Below, one piece after another: positions 9,021 to 17,659 of a stretch of DNA of 47,848 nt. The stretch is taken from assembly GCA_025456085.1 (NCBI GenBank), contig JALOLF010000015.1, positions 1 through 47,848 of the forward strand, in the 5' to 3' direction. The stretch's first letter is position 1. Each line of letters begins with the position of its first letter. The notes below the pieces were generated by a model. It saw nothing but the letters and a program-made list of their open reading frames with translations. It ran no database searches and had not been told where the DNA came from. Both the position numbers and the translations under genes were made by a program. The stretch is from Acidimicrobiales bacterium (GTDB taxonomy: Bacteria > Actinomycetota > Acidimicrobiia > Acidimicrobiales > Acidimicrobilacustridaceae).

Positions 9021-9748
9021 CGCCACTCGGGTCGGCGACGGGTGGCGGTCACGAGCTGGGAGATCCCGGTGGAGAGCAGCTCGCGGCGCACGTCCACGAA
9101 CCCGACGGCCCGGAGCTGCTCGAGCAGGACCTCGGGTGGGGGCAGGTAGGCCACGGATCGTGGCAGGTAGCGGTAGGCCGCAGGGTCGGACAGGGCGCCG
9201 CCGATGCGGGGGACGACCTTGCCGAAGTAGACGCCGTGACCCCACCGCAGCAGCGGGTTGGCGGGCTCCGCCACCTCCAGCAGCGCGATGCGTCCGCCGG
9301 GACGCACCGCCCGGGCCAGCTCGGCGAAGAAGGGCTCGAGGGCCACGAGGTTGCGCAACGCGAACCCGCAGGTGACGCCGTCTGCGGCCCCGTCGGGCAC
9401 GGGGAGGTGCAGGATGTCGGCCTGGGCCAGGGGGGCGCCGCTCGTGCCCGCGGCCAGCATGCCGAACGACAGGTCGATCCCGACCGGGCGCAGGTGCTGG
9501 CGCACCAGCTCTCGGCAGAAGTCACCGGTGCCGCAGGCCAGGTCGAGCACGAGGCTGCCGGGGCCGAGGCCCAGGCGGCGCACCGTGCGGCGGCGCCACC
9601 CCACGTCCATGCGGAAGGTCATCACCCGGTTGACGAGGTCGTAGCGCGGCGCGATGGCATCGAACATGGACCGCACGGCGGCGACCTTCTCGTCGCCCTC
9701 GGGGAGGGTGTCGCCGTCCAGCACGGGTGGGGTCGAGGGATCGGACAT
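9017..9748 (-). CDS. menG: Demethylmenaquinone methyltransferase (UbiE/MenG)
   Basis: A SAM-dependent methyltransferase of 243 residues that makes the last step to menaquinone. MFDAIAPRYDLVNRVMTFRMDVGWRR is the classic UbiE N-terminal signature (shown here split: MFDAIAPRYDLVNR, then MTFRMDVGWRR); the SAM site is LDLACGTGDFC, and GFALRNL with RPGGRIALLEV follows. ATG 9748 is preceded by TAGGCT seven bases upstream (plus 9756-9761), so the frame running further upstream is not used. It is the first gene of a two-gene operon with menF and diverges from the site-2 protease gene. Confidence 0.95.
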   Translation of the reverse strand: MSDPSTPPVLDGDTLPEGDEKVAAVRSMFDAIAPRYDLVNRVMTFRMDVGWRRRTVRRLGLGPGSLVLDLACGTGDFCRELVRQHLRPVGIDLSFGMLAAGTSGAPLAQADILHLPVPDGAADGVTCGFALRNLVALEPFFAELARAVRPGGRIALLEVAEPANPLLRWGHGVYFGKVVPRIGGALSDPAAYRYLPRSVAYLPPPEVLLEQLRAVGFVDVRRELLSTGISQLVTATRRRPEWR

Positions 9749-9805
9749 CCCGCCGAGCCTACGAGCCGACGGACCGCCGACGTGAAGCCGCCGTAACCTG
9801 GCGCC
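9749..9805. promoter_or_regulatory. Divergent leaderless promoters, menG/site-2 protease
   Basis: Minus-strand TAGGCT (plus 9756-9761) is 7 bases before the menG ATG and plus-strand TAACCT (9794-9799) is 6 bases before the ATG at 9806. No Shine-Dalgarno sequence is visible for either. Confidence 0.55.
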
Positions 9806-10981
9806 ATGGCCAACGGCTTGCGCTTCTCGATCGGGGGCATCCCCGTGCGCATCGAGCTGACGTTCTTCCTCGTCATCGCCCTGCTCGGCTTCGCCCAGCC
9901 ACCCGTGTTCATCGCCACGTGGGTGGCGTTGGCCACGGTGTCGGTGCTGCTGCACGAGCTGGGCCACGCCGTCGCCTTCCGGTCCTACGGCATCCGCCCG
10001 AGCATCGTGCTGCACGGCTTCGGTGGCCTCACCAGCGGCAGCGGCGACCTGAGCCCCGGCCGCAGCATCGTGGTCAGCCTGGCCGGTCCGCTGAGCGCCC
10101 TGGTGCTGCTGGGCCTGCCCGCCTGGTGGGTGTTGACCACGGCGCCTTCTCTGTCCGCCGACGCCGAGGTGATCCTCGGTCAGATGCTGTGGATCAACGT
10201 CATCTGGTCCCTGCTCAACCTGGTGCCCGTCCTGCCCCTCGACGGCGGCAACGTCACCGCCTCCGCGCTCGAGCTGGTGACCCCGCGCCACGGTCGTCGC
10301 ATCGCCCACGTGGTGTCGGCCGTCGTGGCCGGCCTCGTCGCCGTCTGGTTCCTCCTGTCGGGTCTGCCCTTCGGCGGCATGCTGATGGCCCTGTTCGTGG
10401 TGACCAACGTGCGGGAGCTGTCGGCCCACAAGGAGGTCGACGACGGCGAGGGGCTGCGCGAGGCCGCCCGGGCCCTGCTCGCCGGCCAACCCGACCGCGC
10501 CGAGGCCCTGGCCCGTGGCGTGCTGGGTCGTCGTCGGGTCGGTCCCTCGGCGGCCGCGTCCGCCCGGGAGCTCGTGGCCTGGTCCCGGTTGGCGGCCGGG
10601 GACGTCGACGCCGCCGCGGCCATGGCCGGTGGGTTCCCCGCCGGCCAGCAGCCCAGCGCCAGCCTGCGCGGTGCGCTCGCCCTCGCGCAGGCGAACACCA
10701 CGGAGGGTGTCGCCGTGCTGGCCTGGTCCCAGGCCCACGACCAGGACGGGCTGTGGCCCACCCTGGGCGCGGTCGCCGCCGCGCAGTACGGCCAGGTCGA
10801 GGCGCTCACCCGTGAGCTGCTGCTGCTCGGCCCCGGGGCCGGTCCCACGGCGGCGGAGCAGTTCCGGCGCCGTCTGGCTTCGACCGGCCACGGGGCTGCT
10901 GCGGCGACCGTGGGTCGGCTGGCGGCGGGCGCCGCGGGCGGAGCCCCGCCTGCGGCGTCGGGCCCGCCGTGGATGAACTGA
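9806..10981 (+). CDS. Site-2 protease family (M50) membrane metalloprotease
   Basis: A 391-residue membrane protein of peptidase family M50. The zinc motif HELGH is at residues 50-54 and the second conserved motif LVPVLPLDGGN supplies an aspartate near residue 146. Five or six hydrophobic segments occupy about residues 15-210; the C-terminal 180 residues are Ala/Arg-rich, helical and probably cytoplasmic, without the CBS domains found in some relatives. Such proteases cleave substrates within the membrane, for example anti-sigma factors, but no partner is encoded nearby. ATG 9806 has TAACCT six bases upstream. Its stop lies 6 bases from the converging acyl-CoA synthetase stop. Confidence 0.87.
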   Translation: MANGLRFSIGGIPVRIELTFFLVIALLGFAQPPVFIATWVALATVSVLLHELGHAVAFRSYGIRPSIVLHGFGGLTSGSGDLSPGRSIVVSLAGPLSALVLLGLPAWWVLTTAPSLSADAEVILGQMLWINVIWSLLNLVPVLPLDGGNVTASALELVTPRHGRRIAHVVSAVVAGLVAVWFLLSGLPFGGMLMALFVVTNVRELSAHKEVDDGEGLREAARALLAGQPDRAEALARGVLGRRRVGPSAAASARELVAWSRLAAGDVDAAAAMAGGFPAGQQPSASLRGALALAQANTTEGVAVLAWSQAHDQDGLWPTLGAVAAAQYGQVEALTRELLLLGPGAGPTAAEQFRRRLASTGHGAAAATVGRLAAGAAGGAPPAASGPPWMN

Positions 10982-10987
10982 CCGGCC

Positions 10988-12628
10988 TCAGCGGCCGGCG
11001 GTGGCGATCTCCCGGGCCCAGCGGTAGTCGGCCTTGCCGGCGGGGCTGCGCACGACCTTGTCCACGAAGACGATGTCCTTGGGCAGCTTGTAGCGGGCGA
11101 TGTGCTTCTCGCACTCCTCGATGAGGTCGGTGATCGAGGCCAGGAAGCCCTCCCGCAGCTGCACGACGGCCACCACCTCGTTGCCCCACCGCTCGCTCGG
11201 CCGGCCGGTCACGACGGCGTCGTACACGGCGGGGTGGTGGGCCAGCGCCGCCTCCACCTCCTCGGCGAAGATCTTCTCGCCGCCGGAGTTGATGGTCACC
11301 GAGTCGCGTCCGTGCAGCTCGAGCAGGCCCTCCGCGGTCATCCGGGCCCGGTCGCCGGGCACCGAGTAGCGGACCCCGTCGATGACGGGGAAGGTGCGGC
11401 TCGTCTTGGCCTCGTCGCCGAAGTACCCGAGGGGCACCCGGCCGGACTGTGCCAACCAGCCGAGGGCCGTGTCGCCCGCCTCGAGGCGCTGCGTCAGGTC
11501 TTCGCTGACGATGCACATGCCCGGCCCCGGGGTGAAGGTCCCGGTGGTGGCCTCGGCTCCGCCCCCGCTGACCTGGGTGGCCTGCTGGCCGGTCTCGGAG
11601 GAGCCCAGCCCGTCCATGATCCCCATGCTGGGCACCTTGCGCAGGAAGGCGTTCTTGACCGGGGCGCTGAGCGCGGCGCCGCCGCTCACCACCATGAGCA
11701 TCGACGACAGGTCGTAGGTCTGCCGGTCGAGCTCGTCGAGCAACGGGCGGCCGAAGGCGTCGCCCACGATGAGCAGGATGTTGACGCCTTCCTCCTGCAC
11801 CGTGGCCCACACGTCGGCGGCGTCGAGGTTGCTGGTGTTGCGTGGGAGCACGACGGTGTGGCCACCGGCGAAGGCGTTGAACGCCATCCAGTGCGCGGCG
11901 CCGTGCATGAACGGCGGCGCCGGCATCATCCGGGCGCCGCCGTTGGCGGCGTTGTCGACGATCTGCTCGAGGGCCTCCCACTCCTCGCCGGTGCCGAGCT
12001 GGCGACCCCCGAGGGCGGCGGGGAAGATGTCGGCCTGGCGCCACAGCACCCCCTTGGGCATCCCGGTGGTGCCGCCGGTGTAGAGGATGTACAGGTCGTC
12101 GGGGGAGGGGTCCACCGGCGGGGGCTCGGGGCTGGCGGCGGCCAGCGCGTCCTCGTACCAGGCCGCGTCGGGGAGCAGCTCGTGGCCGGACTCGTCGGGG
12201 ACCTGCAACAGGATCTGCAGCGAGGGCACCTCGGCGCGCACCGCCTCGAGCCGTGGCGCGAACGTCGAGTGGTAGATGATCGCACGCGCCCGGGCGTCGT
12301 TGAGCAGGTAGCGCAGCTCCTCCTCGACATAGCGGTAGTTCACGTTGAACGGCGCCACCCGGGCCTTGTAGCCGCCGATCATGCCCTCGAGGTACTCGTT
12401 GCCGTTGTGCAGGTACAGGGCGAGGTGGTCCTGCCCGGACTCCCATCCCTGCAGGGTGTCGCGCTCGGTGTGCACGGTGCAGCCCTGTGCCAGGAGGTGG
12501 TTGGCGAGGCGGCGGGTGCGCTCGGCGAGCTGGCCGTAGGTGATGCGCCGGTCGCGCCACACGATGGCCTCGCGGTCGGGCGCGGCCGCGGCGACCGCCT
12601 CGTTGATGTGGGCCAGGTTGAAGTCCAT
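10988..12628 (-). CDS. Acyl-CoA synthetase, FadD19-like
   Basis: A 546-residue AMP-forming acyl-CoA ligase. YTGGTTGMPKGVLWR (P-loop from residue 184), GLGSSETG, PGDRARM, NSGGEKIFAEEVE and the catalytic K532 in SPAGKADYRWA are all present. The VLWRQ after the P-loop, NVNYRYVEEELRYLL and the ending SPAGKADYRWA closely recall mycobacterial FadD19, which activates C24-branched steroid side chains; this is remembered family likeness, so the substrate may simply be another long or branched acid. ATG 12628 has GGGAGG six bases upstream, a clear Shine-Dalgarno site, and TAGTAT (plus 12677-12682) about 48 bases upstream as the likely -10, so this gene has a leader unlike most neighbours. Confidence 0.9.
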   Translation of the reverse strand: MDFNLAHINEAVAAAAPDREAIVWRDRRITYGQLAERTRRLANHLLAQGCTVHTERDTLQGWESGQDHLALYLHNGNEYLEGMIGGYKARVAPFNVNYRYVEEELRYLLNDARARAIIYHSTFAPRLEAVRAEVPSLQILLQVPDESGHELLPDAAWYEDALAAASPEPPPVDPSPDDLYILYTGGTTGMPKGVLWRQADIFPAALGGRQLGTGEEWEALEQIVDNAANGGARMMPAPPFMHGAAHWMAFNAFAGGHTVVLPRNTSNLDAADVWATVQEEGVNILLIVGDAFGRPLLDELDRQTYDLSSMLMVVSGGAALSAPVKNAFLRKVPSMGIMDGLGSSETGQQATQVSGGGAEATTGTFTPGPGMCIVSEDLTQRLEAGDTALGWLAQSGRVPLGYFGDEAKTSRTFPVIDGVRYSVPGDRARMTAEGLLELHGRDSVTINSGGEKIFAEEVEAALAHHPAVYDAVVTGRPSERWGNEVVAVVQLREGFLASITDLIEECEKHIARYKLPKDIVFVDKVVRSPAGKADYRWAREIATAGR

Positions 12629-12676
12629 GACGCCTCCCGTGTCGAGGCGCCCCCGTGCGCCCCCCGATCGGGCGGG

Positions 12677-12682
12677 ATACTA
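12677..12682 (-). promoter_or_regulatory. Candidate -10 box of the FadD19-like gene
   Basis: Reads TAGTAT on the minus strand, the best TATAAT match in the 91-base gap before this gene. With a normal start site it would leave a leader of about 40 bases holding GGGAGG. Confidence 0.35.
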
Positions 12683-12719
12683 CGAGCGCTGCGCCCGCCG
12701 GCGGTAACCGGGCCGACGG

Positions 12720-14201
12720 TCAGCCGCAGGTCGTGCCTCCGGCGGGCACGGCGAGGTCCGTGAGGTAGTCGAGCACCGCGGCGCGCACACAGCCGCTGCG
12801 GCCGTAGCTGGTGTGCCCGGCGCCCTCGTAGGTCACGAGCACCCCACCGGGGAGCCGCTCGGCGACGGCCACAGCGTAGGCGTACGGGGTCGCGGCGTCG
12901 CCGGTGTTGCCCACCACCAGCACGGGTGGGCCCGTTCCGTCGCTCCCGGAACCTGTCGGGCCGGGCCCGGTGGGTTCGGCGCCGTCCCAGAAGGCGCAGG
13001 GCAGGATCTCGTTGGCCGTGGCCGCCCCGACGCGGGGCGCCTCGTCGGCCAGGCCTCCGGCGAAGTCCCGCCAGGCCTCGGCGCCCACCGGGTGGGCGAA
13101 GTCGGCGCACAGGGTGCCGACGTAGGCCGGGTAGTCGCCGAGGCCCCAGTAGCGCTGGGCCAGGTCCCGCAGGGCGAGCCCGTCGCCCTCGGACGCGTCC
13201 TCGAGCCCGCCGAGGAGCTCTGCGCTCCGGGAGGGGTCGTAGGAGGCGCTGATGGCGGCCACGGCCAGGCTCGCGGGGTCCAGCGGCCCGGCGGTGCCGC
13301 CGGGCAGGGGAGCGGACTCGACCTGTCGGGCCAGGTCGTCGAAGGCCTCGGCGTCCTCGCCGAGCATCTCGGCCAGCACGCCCTCGATGGCCCCGGCCTG
13401 GTCGCGCAGCAGCGTCGGCAGGTCCAGGGTGGGGTCGACCACCCCGTCGAGCACGACCGCCCGCGCCGAGCCCGGGAACAGCTCCAGGTACCGCTGGCCG
13501 AGCAGCGTGCCGTAGGAGAACCCCAGGTAGTTGAGCGACGGTTCCCCCAGTGCCCGCCGCAGCTGCTCCAGGTCCCGCGCCGTCGACCAGGAGTCGAGGT
13601 GTGCGGCGAGCTCACCGGCGTCGGCGGTGCAGTCCACGGCCACCCGGTCGGCGGCGCCGTCGAGGGCGGCCTGCTCGGCGGTGTCGTCCGGCTCCGGATC
13701 GAGGGCCCGGAACGCCGTCGCGGCGGCGTCGCAGTCGTTGGGGTCGCTGCGCCCCACGCCCCGTGGGTCCCAGCTCACCAGGTCGAAGCGTTCACGGAGC
13801 TCGGGGTCGCCGAACGAGGCGGCGAAGTCGACGCCCGAGGCGCCCGGTCCGCCGGGGTTCACGACCAGCGCGCCGATCCGTCGGTCGGGTTCGGTGGCCG
13901 GTCGTCGGATGACCGCCAGGTCCAGCGTCTCGCCGTCGGGCTGTGCGTAGTCGAGCGGCACGGTGAGGGTGGCGCACGCCGCTCCCGATCCGCACGAGGT
14001 CCACTCGAGCGGCGGAGGTCCGGGGGTCGGGGGAACCGCCGCTCCCTCCGCGGGTGCCGTGGTGGCGGTGCCGGGGGAGGAGTCGTCGTTGCCGGTCGCC
14101 GTGGAGGGCGACGCGGCCCGGGACACGTCGTCGTCGGACGAGCAGGCGGCCGAGGCCAGCACCAGCACGACGGCGGCGAGCAGCGCAGGGCGGAGGAGCA
14201 C
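12720..14201 (-). CDS. Secreted TAP-like alpha/beta hydrolase lipoprotein
   Basis: A 493-residue exported hydrolase of the tripeptidyl aminopeptidase (SlpD/SlpE, peptidase S33) type. The N-terminus has a hydrophobic stretch ending ASAACSS, a probable but not strict lipobox, then a Ser/Thr/Pro-rich linker. NPGGPGASGVDF forms the oxyanion region, GFSYGTLLG holds the nucleophile serine, VVGNTGDAATPYAYA the aspartate and YEGAGHTSYGRSGCV the histidine within the TAP-like C-terminal domain. It probably releases short peptides outside the cell. The GTG at 14201 was chosen because the signal peptide starts there and TACGAT (plus 14210-14215) lies eight bases upstream. Confidence 0.87.
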   Translation of the reverse strand: MLLRPALLAAVVLVLASAACSSDDDVSRAASPSTATGNDDSSPGTATTAPAEGAAVPPTPGPPPLEWTSCGSGAACATLTVPLDYAQPDGETLDLAVIRRPATEPDRRIGALVVNPGGPGASGVDFAASFGDPELRERFDLVSWDPRGVGRSDPNDCDAAATAFRALDPEPDDTAEQAALDGAADRVAVDCTADAGELAAHLDSWSTARDLEQLRRALGEPSLNYLGFSYGTLLGQRYLELFPGSARAVVLDGVVDPTLDLPTLLRDQAGAIEGVLAEMLGEDAEAFDDLARQVESAPLPGGTAGPLDPASLAVAAISASYDPSRSAELLGGLEDASEGDGLALRDLAQRYWGLGDYPAYVGTLCADFAHPVGAEAWRDFAGGLADEAPRVGAATANEILPCAFWDGAEPTGPGPTGSGSDGTGPPVLVVGNTGDAATPYAYAVAVAERLPGGVLVTYEGAGHTSYGRSGCVRAAVLDYLTDLAVPAGGTTCG

Positions 14202-14209
14202 GGCGCGGG

Positions 14210-14215
14210 ATCGTA
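14210..14215 (-). promoter_or_regulatory. Leaderless -10 box of the TAP-like hydrolase gene
   Basis: Reads TACGAT on the minus strand, eight bases before the GTG at 14201. It supports that start over upstream extensions of the frame. Confidence 0.45.
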
Positions 14216-14284
14216 GAGGCGTCCCGGCCGGTGGCGGCGTCGGGTGGGACGCCGGTCCGGGCGGGACGCGGTGGGCGGTATCCG

Positions 14285-14674
14285 TCAGAAGGTGTCGAGG
14301 ATGAGCACCGAGCACGATGCCCGGTGGGCGACGGCGTTGGGCACGCTGCCCAGCACCCGTCCGGCGCCGCCCATGCCCTTGTTGCCCACCACGATCAGGT
14401 CGGCGCCGACCTCCCGGGCCACCTGCAACAGCACGTCCGCGGGGTCGCCGGGCAGCGTGTGGCAGGTCGTCTCGCCCTCGGTCAGGGCGGCGAGCGAGGC
14501 CAGGAGCTGTTCGGCGTGGCGCCGCTCGGGGGCATCGGGGGCGCTGATGCCCGGGGCGACGGCGTGCACCAGGTGCAGGTGGGCCCGGCACATGGCGGCG
14601 AGCTGGGCGGCCCGTCGGGCTGCGTCGTCGGCCTGCTCCGCCTTGGGTATGCCCACCACCACCGTGTCGAACAT
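14285..14674 (-). CDS. Universal stress protein (UspA family)
   Basis: A single-domain 129-residue Usp protein. The N-terminal strand MFDTVVVGIP is typical, and the C-terminal nucleotide-binding signature GNKGMGGAGRVLGSVPNAV follows the G-x2-G-x9-G-[ST] pattern, so it is of the ATP-binding sort. The final SCSVLILD is the usual last strand. Function in stress or dormancy is inferred only from the family. A purine-rich GAGGGGGG run about 8-15 bases before the ATG is the ribosome site, and TAGCGT (plus 14708-14713) 33 bases upstream may be its -10, making this a leadered gene divergent from the LLM oxidoreductase. Confidence 0.9.
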   Translation of the reverse strand: MFDTVVVGIPKAEQADDAARRAAQLAAMCRAHLHLVHAVAPGISAPDAPERRHAEQLLASLAALTEGETTCHTLPGDPADVLLQVAREVGADLIVVGNKGMGGAGRVLGSVPNAVAHRASCSVLILDTF

Positions 14675-14838
14675 CGGCTCGCCCCCCTCGTGCTGTGGAT
14701 CGACGCGACGCTACCCGAGCGGGCGGGACCGCTGTGGGCCGTTGCGGCGCCGCACCGACCGGTGGCAGCGACACCCGACGCGGGGTCCCACCCGCCGCTA
14801 CGGTGCAACCTCGACCGCTCGGCGTGGAGGTGTGCGTG

Positions 14839-15792
14839 ATGATCTTCGGTGTCTTCGTCCCCCAGGGTTGGAAGATGGAGCTGGCCGGGATCGCCGACCC
14901 GCGGGACAAGTGGGCGACGGCGGTCGAGGTGGCCCGGCTCGCGGACGACCTCGGCTACGACGTGCTGCTGGCCTACGACCACTTCCACAACGTGCCCACG
15001 CCGGCCCACGAGACGGTGTTCGAGTGCTGGACGACGCTGGCCGCGCTGAGCCAGGTCACCACCGACATCCGGCTGGGCCAGATGGTCGGCTGCGCCTCGT
15101 ACCGCAACCCGGCGCTGCTGGCCAAGATCACCGCCAACCTCGACGTCATGAGCGGCGGTCGCCTCGACTGGGGCATCGGCGCCGGCTGGTACGAGCACGA
15201 GTACCGGGCCTACGGCTACGACTTCCCGCCCGCGGCGCAGCGCATCCGCATGCTGCGCGAGACGGTCGAGATCGTGAAGCTGCTGTGGACCGAGGCCGAC
15301 GCCACCTACGAGGGTCGCCACTTCGCCGTGCGCGGCGCCCAGTGCGATCCCAAGCCGCTCCAGCAGCCCCACCCGCCGATCTGGATCGGCGGTGGCGGGG
15401 AGCAGCTGACCCTGCGGGTCGTGGCCCGCCACGCCGACCGCTCCAACTTCGGCGGCAAGCCCCACGAGTTCGCCCACAAGGTCGAGGTCCTCAAGGGCCA
15501 CTGCGCCGCGGTGGGCCGTGACGACGACGAGATCGTCAAGACCTGGTCGCCCGAGGTCTTCATCCGGGAGGACGAACGGGAGATCCTCGACGGCGGCACC
15601 CGGTCCTTCTGGGGCGAGCCCTTCGAGTCGTGGCGGGCGGGCAACCTCGTGGGCACCCCCGAGCAGGTCTGCGAGCAGATCCAGACCTACGTCGAGCTGG
15701 GCTGCACGGGGTTCGTGCCCTGGTGCAGCGACTTCCCCGAGACCGAGACGCTGCGGCTCTTCGCCGAGCAGGTGATGCCCGAGTTCCGCTGA
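14839..15792 (+). CDS. LLM-class F420-dependent oxidoreductase
   Basis: A 317-residue luciferase-like monooxygenase-fold oxidoreductase, of the group that in actinobacteria normally uses coenzyme F420. Conserved family segments are YDVLLAYDHFHN, IRLGQMVGC(A)SYRNPALLAK, DVMSGGRLDWGIGAGWYEHEY, RIRMLRETVEIVKLLWTE and PPIWIGGGGEQLTLRVVARHAD. The substrate is unknown. GGAGG at 14826-14830 sets the start at ATG 14839 (8 bases away); GTG 14836 is a close alternative. TACGGT at 14799-14804 is a fitting -10 and gives a leader of about 28 bases. Confidence 0.9.
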   Translation: MIFGVFVPQGWKMELAGIADPRDKWATAVEVARLADDLGYDVLLAYDHFHNVPTPAHETVFECWTTLAALSQVTTDIRLGQMVGCASYRNPALLAKITANLDVMSGGRLDWGIGAGWYEHEYRAYGYDFPPAAQRIRMLRETVEIVKLLWTEADATYEGRHFAVRGAQCDPKPLQQPHPPIWIGGGGEQLTLRVVARHADRSNFGGKPHEFAHKVEVLKGHCAAVGRDDDEIVKTWSPEVFIREDEREILDGGTRSFWGEPFESWRAGNLVGTPEQVCEQIQTYVELGCTGFVPWCSDFPETETLRLFAEQVMPEFR

Positions 15793-15807
15793 GCGGATCC
15801 GGCGCGC

Positions 15808-16269
15808 CTACTCGTAGTAGCGGAAGATGACCTCGGCCACGCAGGACGGCTTGGGGGCGCCCTCGACCTCGTAGGTCACGGTCATGGAGATCTGCGCGCC
15901 GTTGTTGGGCAGCTCCTCGACCGAGGTGAGCTCCACCCCGGCCCGCAGACGCGACCCGACCGGGACCGGGGACGGGAACCGCACCTTGCCGAGGCCGTAG
16001 TTGACCGCCATGCGGATGCCCTCGACGCGGACCACCTGGGGGATCACCAGGGGGCCCATCGACAGCGTCAGGTAGCCGTGGGCGATGGGCCCGCCGAAGG
16101 GGCTCTCCTTCGCGGCCCGCTCGGGGTCGACGTGGATCCACTGGTGGTCGCCCGTGGCGTCGGCGAAGGTGTTGACCCGCTCCTGGGTCACCTCGACGTA
16201 GTCGCTGTAGCCGAGATGCTGACCGGCGAGCTCCCGGAGGCCGGCGATGCCTTGCACGATGGTCGTCAT
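15808..16269 (-). CDS. MaoC-family dehydratase
   Basis: A single hot-dog protein of 153 residues like (R)-specific enoyl-CoA hydratases. The hydratase-2 motif TGDHQWIHVDPERAA gives the catalytic pair D41 and H46, and SPFGGPIAHGYLTLS follows. The C-terminal VTYEVEGAPKPSCVAEVIFRYY is typical of the actinobacterial single-domain MaoC proteins. Acyl-CoA substrate range is unknown. The ATG at 16269 was preferred to one 36 bases upstream because the family starts near MTTIVQ. A perfect 7-1-7 palindrome covers this start codon (16267-16281). Confidence 0.87.
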   Translation of the reverse strand: MTTIVQGIAGLRELAGQHLGYSDYVEVTQERVNTFADATGDHQWIHVDPERAAKESPFGGPIAHGYLTLSMGPLVIPQVVRVEGIRMAVNYGLGKVRFPSPVPVGSRLRAGVELTSVEELPNNGAQISMTVTYEVEGAPKPSCVAEVIFRYYE

Positions 16270-16281
16270 GATCTGATCATG
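16267..16281. promoter_or_regulatory. Palindrome over the MaoC start codon, possible operator
   Basis: CATGATC, one T, GATCATG: a perfect inverted repeat that includes the ATG of the MaoC gene. AT content is high for this genome. It may be an operator or an RNA hairpin that hides the start; no regulator gene is adjacent. Confidence 0.35.
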
Positions 16282-16335
16282 CGTCAGATGGGCCGACGGA
16301 GCCAACCGCCGCGCCGGTCGGGTGCCCGGCGGGCG

Positions 16336-16707
16336 CTACCGGAACCAGATGCGCTGGTACTCGCGGCTCTGGGGGTGCACCAGCAGGGCGAGCTGGGCCA
16401 CCGGGAACACGAGATCGAACAGGAAGCCCAGGTCGAAGATGATCGTGGGCTGGCGCATGAAGGCCAGGGCGGGCCCGACGAGCAGCAGGACCGAGGCGGC
16501 GAGCCCCAGCCAGTAGCCCCACCGCTTCTCGTTGGCGATCCCGTAGGCGGCCGCGGCGAACGCCCCGATGAACAGCAGGGTGAGCACGGACCCGACCCCG
16601 AGCAGCACCACGAACAGCGCCAGCATGCCGGCCCGGATGTACAGGAGCCACTGGGCCAGGTAGAGCGTCTGTGGCTGGGACGGGTTCGTCCACCGGCGGG
16701 TTTCCAT
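16336..16707 (-). CDS. Small integral membrane protein, function unknown
   Basis: A 123-residue protein with about four hydrophobic helices (roughly residues 17-36, 38-55, 64-84 and 93-113) and a C-terminal tail HPQSREYQRIWFR. The N-terminal METRRWTNPSQPQTLYLAQ is cytoplasmic-like. I do not recognise a named family; it resembles small actinobacterial membrane proteins of unknown role. The start ATG at 16707 lies 19 bases from the divergent nucleotidyltransferase start, and neither has a clear promoter box or ribosome site in that gap. Confidence 0.72.
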   Translation of the reverse strand: METRRWTNPSQPQTLYLAQWLLYIRAGMLALFVVLLGVGSVLTLLFIGAFAAAAYGIANEKRWGYWLGLAASVLLLVGPALAFMRQPTIIFDLGFLFDLVFPVAQLALLVHPQSREYQRIWFR

Positions 16708-16726
16708 GGGTGACAGTCTGGCAGCC

Positions 16727-17659
16727 ATGACCCTCGTCTCGCGCTCATCAGCCCCGATCGGCGTCGTGCTGGCCGCCGGTGCCGGCACTCGGCTGGCACC
16801 GCTGAGCTCGCTGCGGCCCAAGGCGCTGTGCCCGGTGGGCAACGAGGCACTGGTGGACCTCGCGGTGCGACGGGTGTCGGCGGCGTGCTCCGAGACGGTG
16901 GTGAACGTCCACCACGGCCGGGCCGCCATGGAGGCGCACTTCGCCGGGCGGGTGCGCGGTCGCGTGGCCGAGGACGGCTCGGTGGCAGTGGCGGAGCCCG
17001 ACAACGGCGTCGGCGGGCGAGCCGGCGAGCCCGCGGTGTGGCTCTCGGTGGAGGACGCCGAGGCCCTCGGGACGGCCGGCGCGTTGGGACGGCTACGCCC
17101 CTGGCTGGACGGCCGTGCGGTGCTGGTGGCCAACGCCGACGCCTGGTGCCAGCCTGATCTCACCGCCTTCGTGGCCCACTGGGACCGGGAGCGGGTGGCG
17201 CTGCTGCTGGCGGGGGGAGGGCCGTTCGGGCCGGGCAGCCTCGTGGTGGCGTCGCTGCTTCCCTGGTCGGAGGTCGTCGGCCTGCGCGCCGAGCCGACCG
17301 GGCTGTACGAGTGCTGCTGGCGCGACGCGGCGGCGCAGGGGCGACTCGACGTGGTGGCCTACGACGGGCCGTTCGTCGACTGCGGCACCCCGGCGCAGTA
17401 CCTCGCCGCCAACCTCGCTGCGGCCGGTGGGTGCGGTGCCTCGCTCGTGCACCCCGAGGCGGTGGTCGCGCCGGGCGTGCGCGTCGTGCGCAGCGTGGTG
17501 GGGGCGGGCGCGACGGTGGACGGCGACCTCGACACCTGCGTGGTGTGGGACGGCTCCCGTGTGGCGCCGGGCGAGTCGCTGCGGGGCGTCGTGCGCGCCG
17601 ACGGCGGGGTGACGGTGGCGGTGCCGCCGGAGGCGCTCAGCGCGGCGGCCGATCGCTGA
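16727..17659 (+). CDS. Sugar-phosphate nucleotidyltransferase family protein
   Basis: A 310-residue NTP-transferase (GT-A-like fold). The N-terminal signature VVLAAGAGTRLAPLSSLRPKALCPVGN is the nucleotide-binding loop and lysine (written here in full it spans about residues 13-37), LVANADAWCQPDL is the metal-binding aspartate motif, and DCGTPAQYLAANL is the typical later motif. A short left-handed-helix-like C-terminus with VVRSVVGAGATVDGDLDTCVVWDGS follows. It likely makes an NDP-sugar such as GDP-mannose, but the sugar is not determinable. An ATG at 16706 in frame is possible; 16727 fits the family better and avoids overlapping the divergent gene. The last 23 bases overlap rlmN. Confidence 0.85.
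   Translation: MTLVSRSSAPIGVVLAAGAGTRLAPLSSLRPKALCPVGNEALVDLAVRRVSAACSETVVNVHHGRAAMEAHFAGRVRGRVAEDGSVAVAEPDNGVGGRAGEPAVWLSVEDAEALGTAGALGRLRPWLDGRAVLVANADAWCQPDLTAFVAHWDRERVALLLAGGGPFGPGSLVVASLLPWSEVVGLRAEPTGLYECCWRDAAAQGRLDVVAYDGPFVDCGTPAQYLAANLAAAGGCGASLVHPEAVVAPGVRVVRSVVGAGATVDGDLDTCVVWDGSRVAPGESLRGVVRADGGVTVAVPPEALSAAADR

Noticed and set aside
16706..16726. Earlier ATG for the nucleotidyltransferase
   Set aside because: It would overlap the start codon of the divergent membrane-protein gene and adds residues not typical of the family; the ATG at 16727 is preferred.
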